Assembly (NCBI RefSeq): GCF_000411975.1
Contig: NZ_ASXG01000148.1
Span: 62,001 to 126,000 of the forward strand
Length of the DNA stretch: 64,000 nt
From: Amycolatopsis orientalis DSM 43388
Lineage (GTDB): Bacteria > Actinomycetota > Actinomycetes > Mycobacteriales > Pseudonocardiaceae
Reading direction: 5' to 3'
This document shows, piece by piece, positions 52,520 through 60,937 of the stretch. The first letter of the stretch is position 1; each line of letters starts with the position of its first letter. Below the pieces are notes generated by a model that saw only the letters and a program-made list of their open reading frames with translations, was not told where the DNA came from and ran no database searches. Position numbers and translations under genes: made by a program.

Positions 52520-53206
52520 TCAGGAAGCGCGGATGCCCGCCGCCGCGAAGTCGGCCAGCTGGGCCGGTTCCTTGAGGAACGCCCGGAAGCTCTGCGTGCC
52601 GCGCTGCTGGACCTCGTCGATCGACGTGCCGGACAGGCCGACGAACGGGTAGTCCGCGGGCGGCCCGGAGCCGATCGGCATCGCGGGGGAGCCGATGACG
52701 TCCGGCTTGGCCTTCGACAGCTGCGTGATCCAGTACGACGATTCGGGGATCCAGCCGTCGGGCAGTCCGCCGATCGTGCTGAGGGCGGACTTGCCGGTGA
52801 GCGCGTTCAGCACGTCGGACGCGGGCTTGCTCTGCACGGCCACGTGCACGCAGCTGCCGTGCACTTGCGTCAGGTCCTGGTTCCACCGCGCCGCCGCGGC
52901 CTCGACCGGCTTGGCGATCTGCGGGGTCACCACGATCCGGACGTCGGTGCGGCCGCCGTTGCAGCTCGCGGCCTGCGCCTCGGCGCGGTTGTTGAGCACG
53001 CTGTCGGCCCAGTTCCAGCCGACCACGCCGAGCGTGGCCAGCACCACGAGCCCGAGGGCCACGAGAGGCCACTTCGCGATCCGCCGGCGAGGCGCCTTCT
53101 TGGCGACGATCCGGTGCGACCCGGTCGTCTCGCTGCGGCCGGCGGGCCGCTTCGGCGGGTCGAGAGGGTGCGGCACCGGCTCCTCGGGCAGGCTGTGACG
53201 CCCCAT
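52520..53206 (-). CDS. membrane-anchored substrate-binding-domain protein
   Basis: A 228-residue protein. A basic cytoplasmic N-terminus (residues 1-45, RIVAKKAPRRRIAKW) is followed by one transmembrane segment (PLVALGLVVLATLGVVGWNW). The extracellular domain shows the start of a periplasmic binding fold: VRIVVTPQIAKPVEAAAARW, VHGSCVHVAVQSKPASDVLN and LPDGWIPESSYWITQL. Homologous regions usually continue with a second lobe or a VWA domain, so this is a short version. AAAGGA precedes ATG 53206. The ligand is unknown. Confidence 0.7.
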   Translation of the reverse strand: MGRHSLPEEPVPHPLDPPKRPAGRSETTGSHRIVAKKAPRRRIAKWPLVALGLVVLATLGVVGWNWADSVLNNRAEAQAASCNGGRTDVRIVVTPQIAKPVEAAAARWNQDLTQVHGSCVHVAVQSKPASDVLNALTGKSALSTIGGLPDGWIPESSYWITQLSKAKPDVIGSPAMPIGSGPPADYPFVGLSGTSIDEVQQRGTQSFRAFLKEPAQLADFAAAGIRAS

Positions 53207-53295
53207 CGTTGTCCTTTCGTGACCTGCACAACACGCTCTGTCATGCAATCGAATCGTTATCACTCTATCAGGCCAGCGACCTGCAGTGAATACCG

Positions 53296-54231
53296 TTACG
53301 CAGAGTTGTCGGCTCCCGGGCTCGCCGGCTCCGGCCCGGGCTCCGGCGGGGTGGCCGGATCGGCGAGCAGGTCGCGGCAGAGGCCGATCAGCCGGGCCCG
53401 CAGCGGCGCGGCCCGCTCGGCGAATCCGGCCTGGGCTCGGGCGTAGGCGGCCCGCCCTTCGGCGGTCTCGATCGGCACCGGCCGGTAGCCGTAGCCCGAC
53501 AGATCGTACGGGCTGGCCCGCATGTCCAGTTCGCGGACGTCCGCGGCGAGCTCGAAACAGTCGCCGACCAGCTCGGCGGGCACGAACGGATCGAGCTTGT
53601 ACGCCCATTTGAAAAGGTCCATGTTCGCGTGCAGGCAGCCCGGCTGCTCCAGGTCGACCTGCGCCTCCCGGGTCGGCGCGAGCGTGTTCCGCGGCCGCGC
53701 CGGGCCGGTGAAGAACCGGAACGCGTCGTAGTGCCCGCACCGGATGTCCAGGGATTCCACGACCCGGTCCGTCCCGGCCGAACCGAGCCGCAGCGGGACT
53801 TGCGCGTGCCGCACCGAATCCGCGGGCTCGCGGTAGACCATCGCCCATTCGTGGAGCCCGAAGCAGCTCAGCCGCGGCGACCGGGACGCCGTCGCCGACA
53901 GCAGCTTCAGCACGAACTCCGCGGTCCGCGCCCGGCGGCCGGAGAACGCCGCCGGGTCGAGCATCACCCCGGCGTCCGTCTCGACGTAGGCCGGGCGGTC
54001 CAGGAACCGCCGCGCGGACGCGCCCGCGAGCACCACGCCCGGACCGGGCTGCCAGCGTTCGAGATGTCCCGGCCGGTGCGAGTAGTAAGTGAACAGGAAG
54101 TCGAGCACCGGATGTTTCTCGCCGCGCGCCCGGCGCTCCTGGTGCGGCCCGGTCCACGCGCGCATCCGCTCGACGTGCGCTCGCTGGCGGGCCTCCCAGT
54201 CCGCCTCGGCGAGCACGACCGGCGCGCTCAT
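53296..54231 (-). CDS. conserved actinobacterial protein often annotated as 3-methyladenine DNA glycosylase
   Basis: A 311-residue protein starting APVVLAEADWEARQRAHVER, with the strongly conserved HPVLDFLFTYYSHRPGHLER, LSCFGLHEWAMVYRE and CLHANMDLFKWAYKLDPFV. I recognise the family from Streptomyces and mycobacteria, where databases name it 3-methyladenine DNA glycosylase. No helix-hairpin-helix or known glycosylase motif is evident, so the name is not supported by what I can see. AAGGAGG precedes ATG 54231, whose A and T overlap the stop of a 29-residue mini-ORF. Confidence 0.75.
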   Translation of the reverse strand: MSAPVVLAEADWEARQRAHVERMRAWTGPHQERRARGEKHPVLDFLFTYYSHRPGHLERWQPGPGVVLAGASARRFLDRPAYVETDAGVMLDPAAFSGRRARTAEFVLKLLSATASRSPRLSCFGLHEWAMVYREPADSVRHAQVPLRLGSAGTDRVVESLDIRCGHYDAFRFFTGPARPRNTLAPTREAQVDLEQPGCLHANMDLFKWAYKLDPFVPAELVGDCFELAADVRELDMRASPYDLSGYGYRPVPIETAEGRAAYARAQAGFAERAAPLRARLIGLCRDLLADPATPPEPGPEPASPGADNSA

Positions 54232-54317
54232 GCCGCCGCCTCCTTGACGCGTTTCACGCTGGTCATCGGGGAGGCGACGGCAGGAGTGCCGATGATTCGC
54301 TTGCCAGCCGCGCTCAT
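54228..54317 (-). CDS. 29-residue mini-ORF coupled on both sides
   Basis: An ATG at 54317 overlaps the stop of the CNNM protein gene (ATGA), and the mini-ORF's own stop overlaps the ATG of the next gene (ATGA). It encodes MSAAGKRIIGTPAVASPMTS plus a nine-residue lysine-containing end, a basic peptide without membrane segments. It covers exactly the 80-bp space between two genes of one transcript. It may act only to carry ribosomes from one gene to the next, or encode a real small protein. Confidence 0.45.
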   Translation of the reverse strand: MSAAGKRIIGTPAVASPMTSVKRVKEAAA

Positions 54318-55357
54318 GCCGCCACGTGGGTGCCGTCGCGCACGGTCCCCACGTATTCCTCGACGAGGTCTTCCAGCGCCACCACGCCGACCGCCGCACC
54401 GGACGCGTCGAGCGCCCGCGCGAGGTGGCTGCCTTCCTTGCGCATGGCCGAAAGCGCGACGTCGAGCCGTGCGTCCGACCGCAGTTCGGTGAGCGCCCGC
54501 GTCTTGTCGTCCGGGATCACCGTCTCCGGATCCTGTCCGACGAGGTCCAGAACGTCCTTCACGTGGATGTAGCCGGTGAGCGAACCGTCCTCGGTGCACA
54601 CCGGGAAGCGCGAGAACCCGGTGGTGGACACCGCGCGCTCGACGTCGCCGAGCGTCGGCCCGCAGGGGAGCGTCGTGAGTTCCGAGGTGGGCACCAGCAC
54701 GTCCGCGACGGTCTTGGCGACCGACGACAGGGTCTGCGAAAGCCGCCGGTGCTCGGACTGGTCCAGCAGCCCCTCCTGGCGCGATTCGCTGAGCAGTTCG
54801 GCCAGTTCGTCGGAGCTGTAGGCGGTCTCCAGCTCGTCCTTCGGCTCGACCTTCAGCAGGCGCAGCAAGGAGTTCGCGACGAAGTTGAGGAACGCGATGA
54901 CCGGGTTCGCCACCTTCACCCACGCCACGTGCACCGGCACGAGCCACAGCGCCAGCCGCTCCGGTTCGGCGATCGCCAGGTTCTTCGGCACCATCTCGCC
55001 GATCAGCACGTGGAGCATCGTGATGAACGCCAGCGCGATCGCGAACGAGATCGGGTGCAGCAGCTCGTCGGGCAGGCCGAGCAGGTCGAAGAACCCGGAC
55101 AGCCGGTGCGCGACCGCGGGCTCGCCCAGGCGGCCGAGCAGCAGCGAGCAGATGGTGATCCCGAGCTGGGCCCCGGCGAGCATCCGCGACACGTGCTTGC
55201 TCGCGTTGATGACGATCTGCGCACGCGTCTTTCCCTGCTCCAGCAACGCTTCCAGCCGGTCGCGGCGCGAGGAGATCAGGGTGAATTCCGCGCCCACGAA
55301 GAACGCGTTGGCCAGCAGCAGGACCACGACGAGGGCGATGTTCAGCCAGTCGTTCAC
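54314..55357 (-). CDS. CNNM/CBS-domain membrane protein (HlyC/CorC type), shorter copy
   Basis: A 347-residue integral membrane protein. The DUF21/CNNM domain has four hydrophobic segments (residues 1-180: IALVVVLLLANAFFVGAEFT, GAQLGITICSLLLGRLGEPA, LHVLIGEMVPKNLAIAEPER), followed by two CBS domains (VLVPTSELTTLPCGPTLGDV, GSLTGYIHVKDVLDLVG). The C-terminal CorC/HlyC transporter-associated domain is absent. Relatives take part in Mg2+/Co2+ homeostasis. GTG 55357 overlaps the stop of the longer paralogue. Confidence 0.88.
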   Translation of the reverse strand: MNDWLNIALVVVLLLANAFFVGAEFTLISSRRDRLEALLEQGKTRAQIVINASKHVSRMLAGAQLGITICSLLLGRLGEPAVAHRLSGFFDLLGLPDELLHPISFAIALAFITMLHVLIGEMVPKNLAIAEPERLALWLVPVHVAWVKVANPVIAFLNFVANSLLRLLKVEPKDELETAYSSDELAELLSESRQEGLLDQSEHRRLSQTLSSVAKTVADVLVPTSELTTLPCGPTLGDVERAVSTTGFSRFPVCTEDGSLTGYIHVKDVLDLVGQDPETVIPDDKTRALTELRSDARLDVALSAMRKEGSHLARALDASGAAVGVVALEDLVEEYVGTVRDGTHVAA

Positions 55358-56679
55358 GCGGGCACCTCGCGTTCGGCCGGGCGCACCTGGACCTCGGCGA
55401 CGCGGTGCCGGTCCATGCTGGTGACCGCGAGCCGCCAGCCGTCGACCTCGACTTCGTCGCCCTCGGCCGGGATGGCGCCGAGCCGCTCCAGGATCAGCCC
55501 GGCGATCGTCTCGTAGTCGCCCTCGGGCATCCGGAAGCCCGTGATCTCGCGGACCTCGTCCGCGCGCAGCTGCCCGGACACGAGCCAGCGGTCCGCGCCG
55601 AGCCGCTGCGCGGCCGGGGCCTCGCGTTCGTCGTGCTCGTCGCGGACGTCGCCGATGATCTCCTCGACCACGTCCTCCAGCGTGACCAGCCCGGCGGTGC
55701 CGCCGTACTCGTCGACCACGATCGCGAGCTGGTAGCGCGAATCGCGCAGCCGGTTCAGCAGATCGTCGCCGGGCAGCGACTCCGGCACCGTCGGCACCGG
55801 CCGCATCGCCGAGCGGATCCGGGTGGTCGCGCGGTCCGCGGCCGGGACGGCGAAGGCCTGTTTGACGTGCACCGCGCCCTGGACGTCGTCGAGATCCTCG
55901 GTGTAGACCGGGAACCGCGAGAACCCGGTGCGCCGGGAAATGTCGATGAGGTCGTCGATCGTGTCGTCCACGGTGAGCGATTCGACCTGCACGCGCGGGG
56001 TCATCAGCTCGTCCGCGGTGCGGTCGCCGAAGCGCAGCGAGCGGTCCAGCAGCTCCGCGGTGGACGTGTCGAGCTTCCCGCTTTCCGCGCTGGAGCGGAC
56101 GATCGAGCCCAGCTCCTGCGGCGACCGCGCCGAACGGAGCTCCTCCTGCGGTTCGATGCCGAACTTGCGGACGAGGAAGTTGGCGCTGTTGTTCATCAGC
56201 GTGATGAGCCAGCGGAACAGCGCGGAGAACCGGGCGTGGTAGCCGGAAACCGCGCGCGCGGTCGGCAGCGGCCGCGCGATCGCGATGTTCTTCGGCACCA
56301 TCTCGCCGAGGATCATCGACAGGAACGTGGCCAGCACCAGCGCGACCGCCACCGCGACGCCGGACGCCGCCGGCTCGGGCAGGCCCAGCGCGTCGAGCAG
56401 CGGGCGGACCAGGTCGCCGATGAGCGGTTCGGCCAGGAAACCGGTGACCAGCGTGGTGAGCGTGATCGCGACCTGCGCGCCGGACAGCTGGAAGCTCAGC
56501 GTGCGGTGCGCCTTCTGCACCGTCCGCGAGCGCTTGTCACCGACCTGCCGGACATCCGCGTCGACGGTGCTGCGCTCGAGCGCGGTCAGCGAGAACTCGG
56601 CGGCCACGGCGAGGCCGGTGCCGATCGTGAGAAGAACGAAGAGCAGCACGCCGAGCACGGAAAGCAGGACGTGGATCAC
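55354..56679 (-). CDS. CNNM/CBS/CorC membrane protein, longer copy
   Basis: A 441-residue paralogue with the full domain set: CNNM transmembrane region (residues 1-200, including GAQVAITLTTLVTGFLAEPL and LGEMVPKNIAIARPL), two CBS domains (ELMTPRVQVESLTVDDTIDD, VDEYGGTAGLVTLEDVVEEI) and a CorC/HlyC C-terminal domain (residues 355-440). It is first in the transcript with the shorter copy, and hetero-oligomers of the two are likely. A role in divalent cation export is inferred from the family. Confidence 0.9.
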   Translation of the reverse strand: MIHVLLSVLGVLLFVLLTIGTGLAVAAEFSLTALERSTVDADVRQVGDKRSRTVQKAHRTLSFQLSGAQVAITLTTLVTGFLAEPLIGDLVRPLLDALGLPEPAASGVAVAVALVLATFLSMILGEMVPKNIAIARPLPTARAVSGYHARFSALFRWLITLMNNSANFLVRKFGIEPQEELRSARSPQELGSIVRSSAESGKLDTSTAELLDRSLRFGDRTADELMTPRVQVESLTVDDTIDDLIDISRRTGFSRFPVYTEDLDDVQGAVHVKQAFAVPAADRATTRIRSAMRPVPTVPESLPGDDLLNRLRDSRYQLAIVVDEYGGTAGLVTLEDVVEEIIGDVRDEHDEREAPAAQRLGADRWLVSGQLRADEVREITGFRMPEGDYETIAGLILERLGAIPAEGDEVEVDGWRLAVTSMDRHRVAEVQVRPAEREVPA

Positions 56680-57055
56680 AGCGCACCGTCCGGGACGGCG
56701 GGACGGACGGCGGGCGGGAAGCCGGGTCGGGCAGGACCCGGCCCGGTACTGTCACCGGGCGATGGCGCGGCGCGCACGGATGGAAGTCACTCCTTGAGCA
56801 AGACTGGTTTGTAGTGCGACGATGCCGACAATCGTACCGGGTCCGGACAGCAGTGCCCCGGCAGGACGCGAAGCCGCCTCCGGTTTTTCCTCCCGCCACG
56901 GCACGGACCGCGCGTCGACCCGCTGCTCGGCGTGGCGTCCGACGGGCGGAGAGCGCCTCTGTCCACTGTGGCGGTTCGGCGCGGTACCCAGAGTTGTCCG
57001 GCGGCCGGATGGTTCACCGGATCGCGTACCGGCGGCGGGGTCGGCCAACGCGGAA
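56680..57055. other. 376-bp intergenic region
   Basis: No supported gene was found; frames here are Arg-rich shadows. It must contain the promoter of the two CNNM genes (reading left). A GTCCACTGTGGCG word, two changes from the recurrent palindrome, lies at 56961-56973. Confidence 0.45.
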
Positions 57056-57643
57056 CTAGCCGTGCGCGCCGGGCCGGTGCCGCCGAACGGTCTCCTCGAC
57101 GAGGTCCAGCACCGGGCCGAGATCGTCGCCGGGAAGGCCCATCGCGAGGTGCGAAACGAGTCCTTCCAGCACGAGTTCCAGGAACGCGGTCAGCACGCTG
57201 ACGTCGACGTCGTCGCGCAGGTTGCCCGCCTTGCGCTGCCATTCGAGGCGGTCGCGGGTGGCCTCGGTCAGCTGCTGGGAGCGTTCCGCCCACCGGCCGC
57301 GGAACTCCGGGTCGGTGCGCAGCCGCCGCGACACCTCCAGCCGGGTGCCGAGCCAGTCCGCCGGATGCTCGCTGTTGCCGGCCAGCAGATCGCGCATGAC
57401 CTGGACCAGACCCTGTTCGGCGACGACGTCGGCCATCCGCACCGCGTCGTCCTCGGCCAGGGCGAGGAAAAGCGATTCCTTGTCGCGGAAGTGGTGGAAG
57501 ATGGCCCCGCGGGACAATCCGGTCGCTTCTTCGAGGCGGCGGACCGTGGCGCCCTCGTAGCCGTAGCGTGCGAAACACACGCGCGAGCCGTCGAGGATCT
57601 GCCGGCGGCGTGCGTCGAGGTGATCCTGGCTGACCCGTGGCAT
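57056..57643 (-). CDS. acnR: TetR-family regulator, AcnR-like
   Basis: A 195-residue TetR protein. The HTH segment RRRQILDGSRVCFARYGYEG, then ATVRRLEEATGLSRGAIFHH and FRDKESLFLALAEDDAVRMA, matches AcnR, the aconitase repressor of Corynebacterium and mycobacteria. That protein senses citrate/Mg2+. Its usual partner acn is not next to it here. The start ATG 57643 was chosen from family length, with AGGA upstream. The AcnR name rests on the HTH similarity. Confidence 0.7.
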   Translation of the reverse strand: MPRVSQDHLDARRRQILDGSRVCFARYGYEGATVRRLEEATGLSRGAIFHHFRDKESLFLALAEDDAVRMADVVAEQGLVQVMRDLLAGNSEHPADWLGTRLEVSRRLRTDPEFRGRWAERSQQLTEATRDRLEWQRKAGNLRDDVDVSVLTAFLELVLEGLVSHLAMGLPGDDLGPVLDLVEETVRRHRPGAHG

Positions 57644-57812
57644 CCTGAAATCCTGACATCGAGGACCGGGTTCTCGCAATCCGTACGTACGTACTGTGAC
57701 GAGACGGCGGAACGCATGCGCGCCGTCACACCGGCGGGTTCTCGGCTGACACGACCGGGCCGGTTGACTACGCTGTGCACATCACGACGGGAGCACCGGA
57801 AAGGGAGCGGCC

Positions 57813-58145
57813 TTGGTCATCGGCGAGTCGGGCCGTGCGCGCGGCGGTTTCGCCATGGACGCGGCGGAGCTGACCGCCGTCATCCGGCTCTGGGAGGACC
57901 AGCTCGGCAAGATCGCCGCCGACGCTCGCGCGATCGACGAGATCCGGGAAGTCTTCGCTGCCCCCGGCGCCGACCCGGCGAGCGCGGAGTACGCCGCCGC
58001 CGGCGCGGATTCCCTGCGCACGCTGCGCGACCAGAACGAGGCGCTGCGCCGCTACGCCGCCGGATACCTCGACAAGCTGCGCACCGCGCGGGACCGGACG
58101 GCCGAGGCGGACCAGGCGGGCGCCGACCTCGGCCGCGGCCGGTAA
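57813..58145 (+). CDS. small helical type VII-associated protein
   Basis: A 110-residue helical protein (MDAAELTAVIRLWEDQLGKI, IDEIREVFAAPGADPASAEY, LRRYAAGYLDKLRTARDRTA) of the kind encoded ahead of PPE/WXG100-like and EspG genes in Pseudonocardiaceae. TTG 57813 has AAGGGAG upstream; ATG 57855 is an alternative. No canonical WXG motif is present. It is probably a secretion partner of the next protein. Confidence 0.55.
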   Translation: MVIGESGRARGGFAMDAAELTAVIRLWEDQLGKIAADARAIDEIREVFAAPGADPASAEYAAAGADSLRTLRDQNEALRRYAAGYLDKLRTARDRTAEADQAGADLGRGR

Positions 58146-58178
58146 GCGGACGCCCCGGTCGCGCACGAAGGGAACCAG

Positions 58179-58964
58179 GTGGACGGGAAGCAGATCTTCG
58201 AGAACTTCCGCGGCGGCGACACGTCCGGGTTGCGCGCTGCGGCGGCGAAGGTCCAGGAGCTTTCGGCGGCCTACCTGGAGCGCGCGCGGAGCGTGAAAGA
58301 CCTGCAGGAGCGGATGGTGCGCTCGTGGACCGGCGATTCCGCGGACGCGGCGAAAGCGGGCGCGGGACCGGTCGAGGCCGGGTTCCGGGAGTCCGCCGAT
58401 CCGCTCGACCTCACGAGCGCGTCGATGGACACCCAGGCCAGCAGCTTCGAAAGCTCTCGGCACGCGGTGGTCGACGTGCCGCCGCGGCCCGAACAGCCGC
58501 AGCCGTGGGCCGGGCCGCTGCAGGCGGTGCTGCCCGCGTCCGCCGCCCCAGCGTCCTTTCAGGACAGAATCGACCGGTTCCACAGCGCGAACGAGAACAA
58601 TGTGCGGGTGATGGAGCAGTACCACGGCGTCACGGTGAACACGAAACGCGTGCTGCCGAAGCAATACGGCCCGATCGTCCCGGACAGCGCGCCGATCCGC
58701 CGGAGAAGCCCGGACAGCACGACCGCGCAGGCGGCCGCGGGCCACGACCGGAACGGCCCCGGTGCCGCGGTCCTGCCCGCTCCGGTCAGCGAACCGTCGC
58801 AGCGCCGCTCGGGCCCGGCGGTCGGCGGTGCTCCCGGCGCAGCGGGCGGTCCGGGCGACGGGCTGCACTGGCGGCCGGACTACCTTCTCGAATCCGATCC
58901 CGAAGGCGCGTTCGGCATGGACGGTTCGGCGACCCCGCCGGTTCTCGGCGACGAGGAGGAGTAG
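58179..58964 (+). CDS. PPE/WXG100-like secretion substrate with Pro/Ala-rich tail
   Basis: A 261-residue protein. The N-terminal helical hairpin (residues 1-110) contains MVRSWTGDSADAAKAGAGPV, where SWTGDSA resembles the WxG turn of type VII substrates. A Pro/Ala-rich, probably disordered tail follows from about residue 105 and ends in an acidic GDEEE. GTG 58179 has AAGGGA upstream. It lies 3 bp before an EspG-type chaperone gene, as PPE proteins do. Export by an ESX system encoded elsewhere is inferred. Confidence 0.65.
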   Translation: MDGKQIFENFRGGDTSGLRAAAAKVQELSAAYLERARSVKDLQERMVRSWTGDSADAAKAGAGPVEAGFRESADPLDLTSASMDTQASSFESSRHAVVDVPPRPEQPQPWAGPLQAVLPASAAPASFQDRIDRFHSANENNVRVMEQYHGVTVNTKRVLPKQYGPIVPDSAPIRRRSPDSTTAQAAAGHDRNGPGAAVLPAPVSEPSQRRSGPAVGGAPGAAGGPGDGLHWRPDYLLESDPEGAFGMDGSATPPVLGDEEE

Positions 58965-58967
58965 CCG

Positions 58968-59717
58968 GTGGCCGATCCGGCGGGACGGGTGGACGTCCCG
59001 GTCGAAGCGCTGGCCGCGCTGGCCGAACGCGAACAGGTGGGCCGGTTGCACGTGACGCTGCGGCCGGATCCGGTGTGGCTGTCGGAGACCGAACGCGACG
59101 AAGCCGCGAAGCGGGTGGACGACGCGCTGGCGCTGGCAGGCCTGGTCGACTCGCGCGGCCGGCCGACGGTGGACTTCCTCGACTGGCTGCCGCTTCTCGT
59201 GCGCCCGGTAATCGAGTACTACGGCTGGGTCGCGACCGGCGATCGCACGTACGGCGTGCTCGCCGCGGCGAGCGGCTTGCAGGCGGTGCTCGCGGTGTCG
59301 GACGGCGAACGCGTCGGCGTCCAGGAGATCGACCGCGAACGCGTGCTGGAAACTCTGGTCGAGCAGCTCCCGGCGGTGGGCCCGGGCGGCGGTTACGTGC
59401 GCACGGTGCGCGTCGCGGACCTGACCGAAGCCGCCCGGCGCGGCGAGGACGCTTTTCCGTTGGACCCGGTGCTGGCGGACGTGCTAACTCTGGTGCAGCG
59501 TCCGGTGCACGGAAGCGGAGAGCTGTACGCGGGACGACGGGACGAAGTCGGCCGGTACGTCCGGTTGGAAGAACCCTTGCACTACGCGGACACCGACTGG
59601 GGCCGGTACCTGAGCTACACCGTCGGGACCGGGCCGGACGCGGAAATCCGGATCGGGCCGGCCGGCCCGGCCGAACTGTGCGGTGCGCTGCGGGATCTGG
59701 AGCGCACCCTGAACTGA
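58968..59717 (+). CDS. EspG-family ESX secretion chaperone
   Basis: A 249-residue EspG-like protein: VPVEALAALAEREQVGRLHV, VDFLDWLPLLVRPVIEYYGW, TYGVLAAASGLQAVLAVSDG and AEIRIGPAGPAELCGALRDL. EspG proteins bind the tips of PE-PPE pairs in the cytoplasm and hand them to a type VII machine. GTG 58968 starts 3 bp after the substrate gene. No EccB/C/D/E core gene is in the window. Confidence 0.8.
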   Translation: MADPAGRVDVPVEALAALAEREQVGRLHVTLRPDPVWLSETERDEAAKRVDDALALAGLVDSRGRPTVDFLDWLPLLVRPVIEYYGWVATGDRTYGVLAAASGLQAVLAVSDGERVGVQEIDRERVLETLVEQLPAVGPGGGYVRTVRVADLTEAARRGEDAFPLDPVLADVLTLVQRPVHGSGELYAGRRDEVGRYVRLEEPLHYADTDWGRYLSYTVGTGPDAEIRIGPAGPAELCGALRDLERTLN

Positions 59718-59726
59718 GGGGAACGC

Positions 59727-60674
59727 GTGCGCTATCCGGAAATCGAGCCGTACGACAGCGGCCTGCTCGACGTCGGCGACGGCCACCAGGTGTACTGGGA
59801 GACCTGCGGCAACCCCGACGGAAAACCGGTAGCGGTCCTGCACGGCGGCCCGGGTACCGGGTGCAGCGAAGGAATGCGCCAGTTCTTCGACCCGGCGCGC
59901 TACCGAATCGTCCTGCTGGACCAGCGCGGGAGCGGCCGCAGCATCCCGCACGCGGGCGACACCGTCGAGGCGCTGAAGGCGAACACCGCTGCCCACCTGA
60001 TCAGCGACTTCGAATTGCTGCGGGAAAAACTGGAAATCGACCGCTGGCAACTCTTCGGCGGCTCCTGGGGCTGTGTCCTCGGCCTGGCTTATGCGGAAAA
60101 GCATCCCGAACGCGTGACGGAAATCGTCATGATGGGCCTGGCCACCGACCGCCAGGCCGAAATCGACTTGCTCACCGGCGGCCTGGGCGGAATGTTCCCG
60201 GAGGAATATGCGCGATTCCGCGAAGCCGTACCGGAAAACGACCGGGACGGCGACCTCGCCGCGGCCTATTACCGTTTGCTCACCGACCCCGACCCTGCAG
60301 TCCACGAGGCCGCCGCACAAGCCTGGTGCACCTGGGAATCCGCCATGCAGCCCGGCGTCCCGCCCTCCCCGAAATTCGACGACCCCCGCTTCCGCCTAGG
60401 CTTCGCCCGCCTGGTCACCCATTATTTCTCGCAAGGCTGCTTCCTGGAAGACGGCGCAATCCTACGCGACGCCGCAAAACTAGACGGAATCCCCGTAGTC
60501 CTGGTACAAGGCGTCCTGGACCTGAGCAGCCTGGTCGGCACCCCCTGGCTCCTGGAACGGGCAATCCCCGCCGCCGAACTCATCCTGGTCGACGACGCAG
60601 GCCACACCACCGCAGTAGCGTCAATGGAAGAAGCCCTCATCGCCGCCACCGACAAATTCGCCACCCTCCCGTGA
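59727..60674 (+). CDS. pip: prolyl aminopeptidase (alpha/beta hydrolase)
   Basis: A 315-residue serine peptidase. The oxyanion motif HGGPGTGCS is near residue 39, LLDQRGSGRSIPHA follows, and the nucleophile elbow is LFGGSWGCVLGLAYAEKHPE. The acid is in LVQGVLDLSS, and the His in DDAGHTTA. The family elbow is usually GGSWGSTLAL; Cys-Val here is tolerated. It removes N-terminal proline from peptides. GAGGGGA precedes GTG 59727. Confidence 0.9.
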   Translation: MRYPEIEPYDSGLLDVGDGHQVYWETCGNPDGKPVAVLHGGPGTGCSEGMRQFFDPARYRIVLLDQRGSGRSIPHAGDTVEALKANTAAHLISDFELLREKLEIDRWQLFGGSWGCVLGLAYAEKHPERVTEIVMMGLATDRQAEIDLLTGGLGGMFPEEYARFREAVPENDRDGDLAAAYYRLLTDPDPAVHEAAAQAWCTWESAMQPGVPPSPKFDDPRFRLGFARLVTHYFSQGCFLEDGAILRDAAKLDGIPVVLVQGVLDLSSLVGTPWLLERAIPAAELILVDDAGHTTAVASMEEALIAATDKFATLP

Positions 60675-60808
60675 GGGGAACCCGGCCCGCCCGCAAACAG
60701 CAGCCGCCGCACCCAACGATCGAGACCCCCACCCCACCGGCGGCCACTGCACCCCAACTCATCGAGGCACCCAGCCCAGGCCCTGCACCCCGATACGAAG
60801 CCTCTCTG

Positions 60809-60866
60809 CGGTCTGAGGGTGGTTGTCAAGGCACGCTTTCCCGCCTTGACAACCACCCTCAGACCG
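60809..60866. repeat. 24-bp perfect inverted repeat (large hairpin)
   Basis: Arms 60809-60832 and 60843-60866 are fully complementary, with a 10-nt loop (ACGCTTTCCC). The inner part reads GGTTGTCAAGGC against GCCTTGACAACC. It stands between convergent genes (prolyl aminopeptidase and a Glu/Leu-type dehydrogenase). It is far longer than a usual terminator stem and lacks T-runs. It could be a bidirectional terminator, an interspersed repeat or a structured RNA. Confidence 0.7.
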
Positions 60867-60937
60867 TCAGCACAATCAAGCTTCGGGGTGCCCCACGCCA
60901 CTCACCGAGCTGCAATGTCGCCGCCAGGCGACGAGCA

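Noticed and set aside
53296..54231. Firm call as DNA glycosylase
   Set aside because: The database name is widespread, but no glycosylase motif is visible, so I list it as a conserved protein of uncertain role.
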